Shown: positions 1 through 7,074 of the stretch, piece after piece
Layout of the letters: every line of letters begins with the position of its first letter
Numbering within the stretch: the first letter of the stretch is position 1
Source: Streptomyces nigra
GTDB taxonomy: Bacteria > Actinomycetota > Actinomycetes > Streptomycetales > Streptomycetaceae
Assembly (NCBI RefSeq): GCF_003074055.1
Contig: NZ_CP029043.1
Coordinates: forward strand, 7,060,501 to 7,124,500
Length of the DNA: 64,000 nucleotides
Direction of reading: 5' to 3'
Program-made: the position numbers and the translations under genes
Notes under the pieces: generated by a model
What the model saw: only the letters and a program-made list of their open reading frames with translations
Databases searched by the model: none
Told to the model about the DNA's origin: nothing

Positions 1-478
1 GCTCCTCGAACGCCTTTTCGTACGCGGCCGTGGACGGCGGGTGCGCGATGCTCCGCCCGGCGTCCCACTGGGGTTCCACCCACACCGGTTCGACCCCGGA
101 CAGGATCAGCCCGGCGACGACCGACTTGTGGGCGTCGCGGCCGACGAGGAGCTTGTGGCCGGGGCAGGCCACCGTCAGCATCGCGGCCTTCACCGACAGG
201 GAGCTGCCGCAGGTCGAGAAGAACGTGTGGTCCGCGTGGACCGCGTCGGCCATCAGTTGTTCGGCCCGCACGAGGATCTGGTTGCGGGCGAGCCGGTCGT
301 CGAGGCCGCCGTTGGCGAGGACGTCCCCGAAGAACACGGCGTCGCCCAGCACGGCCCGGGCCCGGGGGTCGGCGCCCCGGGCCCGTTTGTGACCCGGGGG
401 AGTGAAGGCAAGTTCGTCCTCGTTCCCGTAGGCGGCGAGCGCTTCGAGGACCGGAGCTTCGGCGTGGTTCATCCCCAT
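1..478 (-). CDS. Orn/Lys/Arg decarboxylase (N-terminal part, cut by window edge)
   Basis: About 159 N-terminal residues of a PLP fold-type I enzyme of the Orn/Lys/Arg decarboxylase family are visible; the rest lies beyond position 1. Recognisable family blocks are the early FTPPGHKR, the DHTFFSTCGSSLSVKAA stretch near residue 85, and GRDAHKSVVAGLILSG followed by PVWVEPQWD. The PLP-binding lysine would be outside the window. Two in-frame ATGs (478 and 472) are two codons apart, and neither has a strong ribosome site. The gene begins 45 bases after the stop of the diiron protein on the same strand, so it may be the last gene of that operon. Substrate cannot be decided from this part. Confidence 0.8.
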   Translation of the reverse strand, partial: MGMNHAEAPVLEALAAYGNEDELAFTPPGHKRARGADPRARAVLGDAVFFGDVLANGGLDDRLARNQILVRAEQLMADAVHADHTFFSTCGSSLSVKAAMLTVACPGHKLLVGRDAHKSVVAGLILSGVEPVWVEPQWDAGRSIAHPPSTAAYEKAFEE

Positions 479-523
479 GGGGGCCGGGTTCCCCGAGTGC
501 CGTCCCCGATGCCGGGCCGGACG

Positions 524-1558
524 TCAGGCGGTCGCGGCCACCGGCTCCGGGGTCCGCAGCGCCGACCCGCCGTCCCGCCACGCCGCGAGCAGCCGGGCGG
601 CGAGCCGGTCCTCGAGATGGCCGGTCGCGCGGATGCCGAACACCACGTCCGCCTCCAGCCCCGGCTCCTCCTCGAGCAGCCCGCCGACGACGTCGTGCCG
701 TACGACCTGCTCGTGCACGGCGTCCGCCTCCACGTGCTCGGCGTAGAACCGCACGGCGGCCGGGCCGGCGCCCACCCGCTCCAAAGCCTCGGCCAGCCGC
801 CGGGACCCCGGGGACGAGGTGACCTCGACGGAGGCGAAGTGCCCCACGAGGGCGGCCCGCAGCGCCCGGTGCAGACCGAACAGCGACATCAGGTTCACCG
901 TCGCCAGCATCTCGGCGGGCGCCGGATCGACATAGTGGCCGTACGCGGTCTCCAGGCCCAGGTCCGCCATCAGGTCGGCGAACAGCTGGGCGTGGATCTC
1001 GTCCGCGCGGCCCCCGCCGAACTCGTCGAACTCGATGGCGACCATCGCCGCCTTCGCCCGGCCGTACAGGCGGGGGATGACCCAGGCGTGCGGGTCGGCC
1101 TCCTTCAGGTGGTACAGCGAGCGCAGCGCCGCGTACTCCCGCAGCTGCCCGAGGGTGCCCTCGTCGCGCAGGAAGTGCGAGACGCTGCCGGTGCCGTCCA
1201 CCGGCTCCACCTGCAGTTCGTCCAGCGCCGCCCAGGCGCTCTCCCTGTCGCCGGCCGGCACGTCGGCGCGCAGCGCGCCCAGGAACCGATCCTCCAGCGC
1301 CGCGCGCACGGACAGCAGGCCGCTGTCCCACTCCCGCGCCTCCGGCACGCCCTCGAAGCCCTGGTAGTGCAGTTCGTACAGGGCGTACAGGGCGAGCTGC
1401 AGATCGTCGCCGTACGGATCCGCCGCGGCCGGCGCCGGCACCTCCACGTCCCGCGCGCCGCGCATCAGGTCCATGACGGCGCCGGAGAGCGGGCCGCGCG
1501 GCTCGGGCAGCGCGGGCACCGTCCGCCGCGAGAGCCGCCGGGGAGTCGTCGTGGTCAT
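524..1558 (-). CDS. Iron-containing redox enzyme, haem-oxygenase-like diiron (HDO) family
   Basis: The 344-residue protein has the helical pattern of the haem-oxygenase-like diiron superfamily (Pfam Haem_oxygenas_2 type). Candidate metal ligands sit in the usual spaced blocks: Glu62/His64 in YELHYQGFEG, Glu176 and His189 in IEFDEFGGGRADEIH, and the His275, Glu277, Asp279 and His282 group in EHVEADAVHEQ. Family members use an O2-activating diiron site for oxidations, N-oxygenation or C-C cleavage; the substrate here is unknown. The ATG at 1558 overlaps the CDGSH stop codon as ATGA, so translation is probably coupled. An upstream in-frame start exists but would lie inside the CDGSH gene. Confidence 0.82.
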   Translation of the reverse strand: MTTTTPRRLSRRTVPALPEPRGPLSGAVMDLMRGARDVEVPAPAAADPYGDDLQLALYALYELHYQGFEGVPEAREWDSGLLSVRAALEDRFLGALRADVPAGDRESAWAALDELQVEPVDGTGSVSHFLRDEGTLGQLREYAALRSLYHLKEADPHAWVIPRLYGRAKAAMVAIEFDEFGGGRADEIHAQLFADLMADLGLETAYGHYVDPAPAEMLATVNLMSLFGLHRALRAALVGHFASVEVTSSPGSRRLAEALERVGAGPAAVRFYAEHVEADAVHEQVVRHDVVGGLLEEEPGLEADVVFGIRATGHLEDRLAARLLAAWRDGGSALRTPEPVAATA

Positions 1559-1779
1559 GCGGTCCCGTCCTCGTCCGTCGTCGTACGTTTCGCCCGCTTG
1601 CGGTGACTGGTGTCGCACCAGGGGAAGATCTTGCTGCGGCGGCAGGTGCAGACGGCCACGCTGAACCGGTCGCAGACCGTCACCTCGCCGTCCTCGCCGA
1701 CCACCTCGACCGGGCCCTCGATCAGCAGCGGGCCGTCCCGCTGCACCCGGATGCGGCGGGGCCGCTCAGACGCGCTCAC
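1555..1779 (-). CDS. CDGSH iron-sulfur domain protein
   Basis: This 74-residue protein is essentially one CDGSH-type domain. Cys44, Cys46, Cys55 and His59 follow the CxCx2Sx3PxCDxSH pattern that holds a redox-active [2Fe-2S] cluster with three Cys and one His ligand. The usual glycine is replaced by threonine (CDTSH). The gene starts with GTG at 1779, inside the last 14 bases of the methyltransferase gene, and its stop overlaps the start of the diiron protein. This tight coupling suggests that it supplies electrons or iron-sulfur sensing to its neighbours; that role is inferred. Confidence 0.9.
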   Translation of the reverse strand: MSASERPRRIRVQRDGPLLIEGPVEVVGEDGEVTVCDRFSVAVCTCRRSKIFPWCDTSHRKRAKRTTTDEDGTA

Positions 1780-2443
1780 CGCGGATCACCACCAGTTCCT
1801 CCGTCAGATCCTCGTCCGCGAGACCGCGCTCGCGCAGCCACTCCGCCCGGGAACGCAGCACCGGGCCGTAGGGCAGCTGTGCCCGCTCCACGACCTGGGC
1901 CCGCAGCCCGGCCGCGGTCAGCCGGGCCAGCGTGGCCTCGACCCCGCACAGATGCGAGTGCACCATCAGAAGCCTCCCCGAGGGGCGCAGCAGCGCGGGC
2001 GCGTGGTCGCAGATCCGGTCGATCAGCAGCCTTCCGTCCGCCCCCGCGTCCCAGGCCCGGGCCGCGCCCTTCGACGGGCGGCTGTCGGGCGCGGGTACAT
2101 AGGGCGGGTTGGAGACGACCAGGTCGAACCGCCGGCCGGGCACCGCCGTCATCAGGTCGCCGCGGCGCAGCCGCAGGGTCTGCCCGTTCTGCCGGGCGTT
2201 CCACCAGGCGGCGGCCAGCGCCCTCCGGGAGATGTCCACGGCGGTGACGCGTCCGCCCAGGCGGGCCGCCTCCACCGCCAGCATGCCGCTGCCGGTGCCC
2301 AGATCCAGCACATCGGTCCCCGCGGTGACCCCCTCGAGGTGCAGGGCGCGGGTCAGCAGCCGGGTGTCGAACTGGGGGCGGTACACGCCCGGGAGCACCC
2401 AGCAGCGCAGGGGAGGGTGCGGAGCGAGAGCTTCTGTGGTCAT
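1766..2443 (-). CDS. HemK2/MTQ2-type protein N5-glutamine methyltransferase
   Basis: A class I SAM-dependent methyltransferase of 225 residues. The SAM-binding loop VLDLGTGSGM lies near residues 45-54. The NPPY motif, typical of enzymes that methylate an amide or exocyclic nitrogen, is at residues 112-115 in VVSNPPYVPAP. Length and motif spacing match the short HemK2/MTQ2 group that lacks the PrmC N-terminal domain. In characterised relatives the substrate is a release-factor glutamine, but actinobacterial members in redox clusters may have another target. The ATG at 2443 is 11 bases after the flavodoxin-like gene's stop, and its 3' end overlaps the CDGSH gene. Confidence 0.85.
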   Translation of the reverse strand: MTTEALAPHPPLRCWVLPGVYRPQFDTRLLTRALHLEGVTAGTDVLDLGTGSGMLAVEAARLGGRVTAVDISRRALAAAWWNARQNGQTLRLRRGDLMTAVPGRRFDLVVSNPPYVPAPDSRPSKGAARAWDAGADGRLLIDRICDHAPALLRPSGRLLMVHSHLCGVEATLARLTAAGLRAQVVERAQLPYGPVLRSRAEWLRERGLADEDLTEELVVIRGERV

Positions 2444-2454
2444 GGACGCGCTCC

Positions 2455-3057
2455 TCAGCCCGCGGCCTGCAGCGGCCGCTCGGACAGGGCACGGGCGACA
2501 CCGAGCAGGTTGTCGGCCATGGTGCGACCGGTGCTGTGCGCCCAGTCGCGGCCCCTCTGCTCGTCCAGATAGTCGGGCCCGGGGCCGGGGCCCAGATGCC
2601 AGTACGTCCAGGCCTGGCCCGGGATCGTGAAGCCGATGTCGGCGAGGGCCCCGGAGATCTCGCTGATGACGTGGTGCGCCCCGTCCTCGTTGCCGGTGAC
2701 GACGACACCGGCCACCCGGTTGTACGCGACGGGGCGTCCCTGGTCGTCGGTCTCGGACAGCATCGCGTCCATGCGTTCCAGGACGCGCTGCGCCACCGAC
2801 GACGGACGTCCCAGCCAGGTCGGCGAGGCCATGACGACGATCTGGGAGTCCAGAACGCGCTCGTGCACCTGGGGCCACTCGTCGCCGTCGCCCGCGTCGG
2901 TCACGACACCGGGGGCGATCTTCAGGTCGACGGCCCGTACGGACGACACCTCCACGCCCTGCTCGGCGAGCCGACCGGCGACCACCGAGGCCAACGCCTC
3001 GGTGTTGGACGGCTCGGGAGACCCCTTCAGGGTGCAGTTGATGACCAGTGCTTTCAC
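2455..3057 (-). CDS. Flavodoxin/NADPH-dependent FMN reductase family protein
   Basis: A 200-residue flavodoxin-fold protein. The N-terminal strand and phosphate loop read KALVINCTLKGSPEPSNTEAL, and a second flavin-contact block reads VVMASPTWLGRPSS near residues 75-90. These fit the NAD(P)H-dependent FMN reductase/flavodoxin_2 group that reduces quinones or delivers electrons. The start is GTG at 3057, preceded by GGAG at a five-base spacing; ATG codons are absent nearby. It heads the tight run reductase, methyltransferase, CDGSH and diiron protein, so it is the most likely reductant source for that set (inference). Confidence 0.85.
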   Translation of the reverse strand: MKALVINCTLKGSPEPSNTEALASVVAGRLAEQGVEVSSVRAVDLKIAPGVVTDAGDGDEWPQVHERVLDSQIVVMASPTWLGRPSSVAQRVLERMDAMLSETDDQGRPVAYNRVAGVVVTGNEDGAHHVISEISGALADIGFTIPGQAWTYWHLGPGPGPDYLDEQRGRDWAHSTGRTMADNLLGVARALSERPLQAAG

Positions 3058-3107
3058 AGTCGCTCCGGGGATCGAGGACGGGGGTCGGCCATCGGCCGGG
3101 GAGGGGC

Positions 3108-3284
3108 TCAGTCCTCGCCCCGGACGATGTTCCACTCGGCCTCCGCGCGGGCCGATGGCTGCGTGCTTCTGTCCTCCACGGCGGCGACGCACGTACGTAT
3201 CGCCTTCTCCTCCGGGTGCCGGGACTCCATCCAGCCGGTCCGGGGCAGGTGCAGGACTTCCTTCTTCGCGGTCCGCGCGGTCAC
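3108..3284 (-). CDS. Small hypothetical protein, 58 aa
   Basis: This short reading frame runs from a GTG at 3284 to TGA and encodes 58 residues, rich in charged residues, with the blocks HLPRTGWMESRHPEEKA and SARAEAEWNIVRGED. A purine-rich AAGGAAGAAG lies roughly ten bases upstream. It is 50 bases ahead of the flavodoxin-like gene on the same strand, so it could be the first gene of the redox operon. I do not recognise a domain. The coherent charged and tryptophan-containing sequence favours a real protein over chance, but support is modest. Confidence 0.5.
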   Translation of the reverse strand: MTARTAKKEVLHLPRTGWMESRHPEEKAIRTCVAAVEDRSTQPSARAEAEWNIVRGED

Positions 3285-3378
3285 GGCGCTTCAACTTCTT
3301 CCTTGCTCGGGTGGGAGCCGGTCGCGGCTCCCTGAAGTGCCGACCGGGTGCCCCCGACCCGCGGCCGGGAAACGCGGT

Positions 3379-4911
3379 TCAGAGATCACGCCGGGGCAGG
3401 GGCCGCACCGCCGGGCCCTGGACCACCTGGCCGTCGGGGGCGAAGCGGGAGCCGTGGCAGGGGCACTCCCACGCCTGTTCCGCCCGGTTGAAGGACACGA
3501 TGCAGCCGAGGTGCGTACAGCGGGCCGACAGCGTGTGGAGCGTGCCGTCCGCGTCCCGGTGGACGGCGCACAGTCCCGCGCCGGACCGCACCACCGCGCC
3601 GTCGCCGGGCGCGATGTCGTCCGGCGAGGGACCGCTCCCGGGCAGCGGGGTGATCCGGTCGCCCACGAAATGCCGCGCGACCTGCGCCTGGTGCGCCAGG
3701 AACCGGCCCCCCTCGCGGACGACCGGGCCCAGCCGGCGCGGGTCGTACAGCCCGCTCCACGCCACCTCGCGTCCGCCGATCAGATCCGCGAGGAGCCGGC
3801 CCGCCATGATGCCGCCGCTCATGCCCCAGCCACCGAAGCCGGTCGCCACGTACGTGTGCTCGCCGCCGGCGTGGAACGGGCCGACGAGCGGCACGGTGTC
3901 CGTCGCGTCGTTGTCCTGGGTGGCCCACCGGTGCGTGAGCGTCACCTCAGGGAAGTACCGCCGCGTCCACGCGGCCAGCCGCTCGAAGCGCTCCTCGGCG
4001 TCGGCGGTGCCGGGCGTGAAGTGCTCGCCCGTGACGATCAGCAACCGGCGTCCGTCGTCGAGCGGCGCCGTACGCACCGAGCGCGTGTTCCGCTCCGGCG
4101 TGATGTACATCTGCCGCGGCGCGTGCTCCCCGGCGATCGGGCCCGCCACCACCAGCTCCCGGCGCGAGGACAGCCGCGCGAAGAGCAGCGCGCGGTCGAA
4201 CACCGGGTAGTGCGTGGCCACCACGACCTTGCGAGCCCGCACCCGCACGCCCGCCTCGGTGGTCAGGACGCACGGCTCGCCCTCGGTCAGCCCGGTCACC
4301 CGGGTGCCCTCGTACACCGCGCCGCCGAGCCGCCGCAGGTCCTCCGCCAGCGCCAGCAGGTATTTGCGCGGATGGAACTGTGCCTGCCCGTTCACCCGGA
4401 CCGCGCCGGCCACCGGGAACGGCAGGTCCGTCTCCGTGACGAACTCCGCGTCCAGGCCCGCCTCCCGGGCCGCCTCCGCCTCGGCGCGCAGCTCCGGGAC
4501 GTGCCGCGGGTCCTCGGCGTACGTGTGGGCCGCGGCCTCCTCCCACTCGCAGTCGACGCCCAGCTCCCGCGCGACCCGTTCCGCGTGCCCGATCGCCTCG
4601 GACTGCGAGCGCGCGTACAGCCGGGCCGCTTCCGGGCCCCTGGTGCGGCGCAGCCGGTCGTAGACCAGGGTGTGCAGCGCGGTCAGCTTGGCCGTGGTGT
4701 GCCCGGTGACCGAGGCGGCGAGCCGCCCCGCCTCCAGCACGGCCACCTCACGGCCCTGCCGGGCCAGCTCCCACGCCGTGCTCAGCCCGGCGATGCCCCC
4801 GCCGACCACGGCGACGTCGACGGAGAGGTCACCGTCCGGCGGGGGAGCGGGATCGCCGGGCGGGGCGGTCCGCAGCCAGTACGACTCGTAGGGCGTGCTC
4901 TCAGCGTTCAT
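3379..4911 (-). CDS. FAD-dependent oxidoreductase with C-terminal Rieske [2Fe-2S] domain
   Basis: A 510-residue two-domain protein. Residues about 30-380 form a DAO-type FAD domain, with the dinucleotide fold VAVVGGGIAGLSTAWEL and the late FAD block YVATGFGGWGMSGGIMAGRLL. Residues about 410-510 form a Rieske domain, with cluster ligands in CTHLGC and CPCHGSRF (Cys-His and Cys-His pairs). The same architecture occurs in a soluble family of bacterial amine or glycine oxidase-like proteins with unknown substrates. The ATG at 4911 lies close behind a 20-base perfect palindrome (4921-4940). It is transcribed toward the redox operon but 95 bases separate them, so it may have its own transcript. Confidence 0.9.
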   Translation of the reverse strand: MNAESTPYESYWLRTAPPGDPAPPPDGDLSVDVAVVGGGIAGLSTAWELARQGREVAVLEAGRLAASVTGHTTAKLTALHTLVYDRLRRTRGPEAARLYARSQSEAIGHAERVARELGVDCEWEEAAAHTYAEDPRHVPELRAEAEAAREAGLDAEFVTETDLPFPVAGAVRVNGQAQFHPRKYLLALAEDLRRLGGAVYEGTRVTGLTEGEPCVLTTEAGVRVRARKVVVATHYPVFDRALLFARLSSRRELVVAGPIAGEHAPRQMYITPERNTRSVRTAPLDDGRRLLIVTGEHFTPGTADAEERFERLAAWTRRYFPEVTLTHRWATQDNDATDTVPLVGPFHAGGEHTYVATGFGGWGMSGGIMAGRLLADLIGGREVAWSGLYDPRRLGPVVREGGRFLAHQAQVARHFVGDRITPLPGSGPSPDDIAPGDGAVVRSGAGLCAVHRDADGTLHTLSARCTHLGCIVSFNRAEQAWECPCHGSRFAPDGQVVQGPAVRPLPRRDL

Positions 4912-4920
4912 GGGCGCCGG

Positions 4921-4940
4921 GTTCCCGGCCGGCCGGGAAC
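4921..4940. promoter_or_regulatory. 20-base perfect palindrome before the FAD/Rieske gene
   Basis: The arms GTTCCCGGCC and GGCCGGGAAC are exactly complementary with no spacer, and the palindrome ends 10 bases from the ATG at 4911. It could be an operator or, in the mRNA, a hairpin hiding the ribosome site, which is otherwise weak here. The function is inferred only from symmetry and position. Confidence 0.5.
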
Positions 4941-5001
4941 ACACGCCGAATCGCCGGACCACGGTCGTTCGCGGGACCGACGATCTTTTGCCGGACCCAC
5001 G

Positions 5002-5028
5002 GACTTTTACATCCCGTGGCACGGGTAC
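5002..5028 (+). promoter_or_regulatory. Possible stress-sigma (SigB-type) promoter
   Basis: GGGTAC at 5023-5028 matches the -10 element of Streptomyces SigB-type promoters (GNNT, 14-16 bases, GGGTAY). The best upstream element, GACT at 5002-5005, is spaced 17 bases away, slightly too far. If used, it would transcribe the SRPBCC gene at 5106 with a leader of about 70 bases. Confidence 0.3.
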
Positions 5029-5105
5029 CCGACCCCCGCAACGCACGACAGGCCGGGCCGCGACGCACGGAACCGGCCCGCGAGACGAGCGCATCAGGAG
5101 GATCG

Positions 5106-5579
5106 ATGAGCACGGTCAAGGAAACGGTCGACGTGGAGGTTCCGCTGCGCCGGGCCTACGACCAGTGGACCCAGTTCGAGGACTTCCCGCGCTTCATGGA
5201 GGGCGTGGAGGAGGTCCGCCAGCTCGACGAGCGGCACAACCACTGGGTCACGAGCATCGGCGGGGTGCGGCGCGAGTTCGACACGGAGATCGTCGACCAG
5301 CTCGCCGACGACCGCATCACCTGGCGATCCGTGAGCGGGGACACCAAGCAGCGCGGCTCGGTCCGCTTCGAACCGCTGGACGACGCGCACACGCGCGTGG
5401 AACTCACGATGGACGTCGAGCCGACCGGCATGGCCGAGAAGGGCGCGGACGCCCTCGGCATGATCGACCGGCGCGTCAAGGGCGACCTGCACCGCTTCAA
5501 GGAGTACGTCGAGAAGGGCGGCAGCACCGGCGGATGGCGCGGACGCATCCGGCCGGAGGACCCCGGCACCGTCCTCTGA
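5106..5579 (+). CDS. SRPBCC family protein (polyketide cyclase/dehydrase-like)
   Basis: A 157-residue START-like domain protein. It begins MSTVKETVDVEVPLRRAYDQW and has the family block FEDFPRFMEGVEEVRQLDE, then a long C-terminal helix near MIDRRVKGDLHRFKEYV. These proteins bind hydrophobic ligands in a helix-grip cavity, and many actinobacterial copies have no known ligand. The ATG at 5106 has a perfect AGGAGG four bases upstream, which decides the start over an in-frame upstream codon at 5016. It is divergent from the FAD/Rieske gene across 194 bases. Confidence 0.88.
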   Translation: MSTVKETVDVEVPLRRAYDQWTQFEDFPRFMEGVEEVRQLDERHNHWVTSIGGVRREFDTEIVDQLADDRITWRSVSGDTKQRGSVRFEPLDDAHTRVELTMDVEPTGMAEKGADALGMIDRRVKGDLHRFKEYVEKGGSTGGWRGRIRPEDPGTVL

Positions 5580-5669
5580 CGGCGCGCTCGGAGCACTCCC
5601 GGCCGGTCCGTACCACGGCGGACCGGCCGGTCGTCCCGTCCGGCGGGGCGGGACGCACGTCGTCCCGAC

Positions 5670-6620
5670 GTGGGAAGCGTGGTGACGCCCATGCGCGCCG
5701 AGGTGGACCGGATCGCCGAGCCGTGGGGCGAACGCACCCCGTACGGCCCCGGCACCCCGTGGCCGGCACGGGTCGACTCGTATCTGGGACCCGGCGTCAC
5801 GGCCGGGGACGTCGACGCCTGGGTGCCGACGGCGTCCGTCCTGCACTCCAACGGGGACGCCATGGACGTCGCCGTCGCCGGCGGACGGATCGTCGGGGTC
5901 CTTGGCAGCGCCCGGGACCGCGTCAACCACGGGAGGTTCGGGCCGAAGGACCTTTCGGCTGGCAGGCCAACCGCTCCGAGGACCGGCTCACGACGCCCCT
6001 CGTGCGCCGCGACGGACGGCTGGAGCCCTGCGACGGGGACATCGCCCTCGCCAGGATCGTCGACCGCAGCAAGGACCTGCCGGAGGCGTACGGGCCCGGC
6101 TCGATCGGCTTCCACACCAGCGGCCAGCTCTTCCTCGAGGAGTACTACACCCTCGCCGTGATCGCCCGCGCCGGGATCGGCACCCACCACATCGACGGCA
6201 ACACCCGGCTGTGCACGGCGACGGCGGCCGAGGCGCTGAAGGAGACCTTCGGCTGCGACGACCGGCCCGCCTCGTACACGGACGTCGACCACGCCGACGT
6301 CCTCGCGCTGTTCGGTCACAACATGGCCGAGACCCAGCCCGTGCTGTGGATGCGGGTGCTCGACCGGCTGCCCGGCCCCGAACCGCCCCGCCTGGTGTGC
6401 GTCGACCCGCGCCCGACACAGGTCGCCCGGCACGCCACCGTCCACCTCGCGCCCCGCCCGGGCACCAATGTGGCCCTGCTCAACGCGCTGCTCCACGAGA
6501 TCATCCGCACCGGCCGGGTCGACCGTGCCTTCGTCGACGCGCACACCGTCGGCTTCGACGAACTCGCCGAGCGCGTCGCCGACCGCACCCCGCAATGGGT
6601 TGTCCCCGCAGCTGCTGTTC
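5670..6620 (+). pseudogene. Molybdopterin oxidoreductase, frameshifted and truncated
   Basis: The N-terminal part reads in one frame from GTG 5670 or ATG 5691, with GERTPYGPGTPWPARVD, the LHSNGDAMDVAV block and DRVNHGRFGPKDL. At about 5953 the reading passes to another frame, continuing FGWQANRSEDRLTTPLV and then TSGQLFLEEYYTLAVIARAG, GHNMAETQPVLWMR and HLAPRPGTNVALLNALL. Restoring one base in cctttcggc rejoins the conserved GPKDL-FGWQAN block, so a single-base loss is the simplest explanation. Homologues (bis-MGD oxidoreductases of the formate/nitrate reductase type) are about 700 residues or more. Here homology stops after ERVADRTPQWV near 6605, so most of the enzyme is missing. Confidence 0.8.
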
Positions 6621-6639
6621 AGGGCGGGCAGGGGCGGCT

Positions 6640-6928
6640 GACCCCGCGCAGGTCAGCCGGCGGGGCCCACGCGGCACTCCTGGTCAGCGGTGACACCGGA
6701 CTGGCCCATCTGGCGGTGGCGCACGGCACACCGTCCGTGACGCTCTTCGGCCCGGTGCCGCCCCGCCTCTGGGGGCCACCGCCTGGCGGCCGGCACATCG
6801 CCCTGTGGCGGCCGGGACCCCCCGGAGACCCGCACGGGACCGCCCCCGACCCGTGCCTGCTGCGGATCGACACCGCCGAGGTCGTCGTAGCGGCCCGCTC
6901 CCTCCTCCTCACCCCGTCCCCGGCCTGA
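6640..6928 (+). pseudogene. C-terminal remnant of glycosyltransferase family 9
   Basis: In the same frame as the truncated molybdopterin enzyme, a new homology block begins at about 6655: AALLVSGDTGLAHLAVAHGTPSVTLFGPVPPRLWGPP. This is the nucleotide-sugar binding motif of GT9 (ADP-heptose/LPS heptosyltransferase-like) enzymes. It is followed by a plausible native C terminus ending at TGA 6926-6928. Only about 90 residues of a roughly 330-residue enzyme remain, with no start of their own. The abutting remnants point to an old deletion that removed the end of one gene and the start of the next. Confidence 0.75.
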
Positions 6929-7074
6929 CAGGCGATCCGCCCCCTCACCGGGGTTCTCTCCTTGCCCTCCCGGCACACGCGGGCGAGGGTGGATATGCGG
7001 TCGGGCGGCGGGGCCACCCCGGCGCACCGCCCGTCCGACGCACGCGGCCGACAGGAGCGGAAGAGCGAGGCACG

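Noticed and set aside
41..1606. Long plus-strand open frame across the decarboxylase and diiron genes
   Set aside because: It is Arg/Gly/Pro-rich antisense sequence without domains; the minus-strand frames carry clear family motifs.
2536..5109. 857-codon plus-strand frame opposite the reductase and FAD/Rieske genes
   Set aside because: It is a mirror of two well-supported minus-strand genes and has antisense composition.
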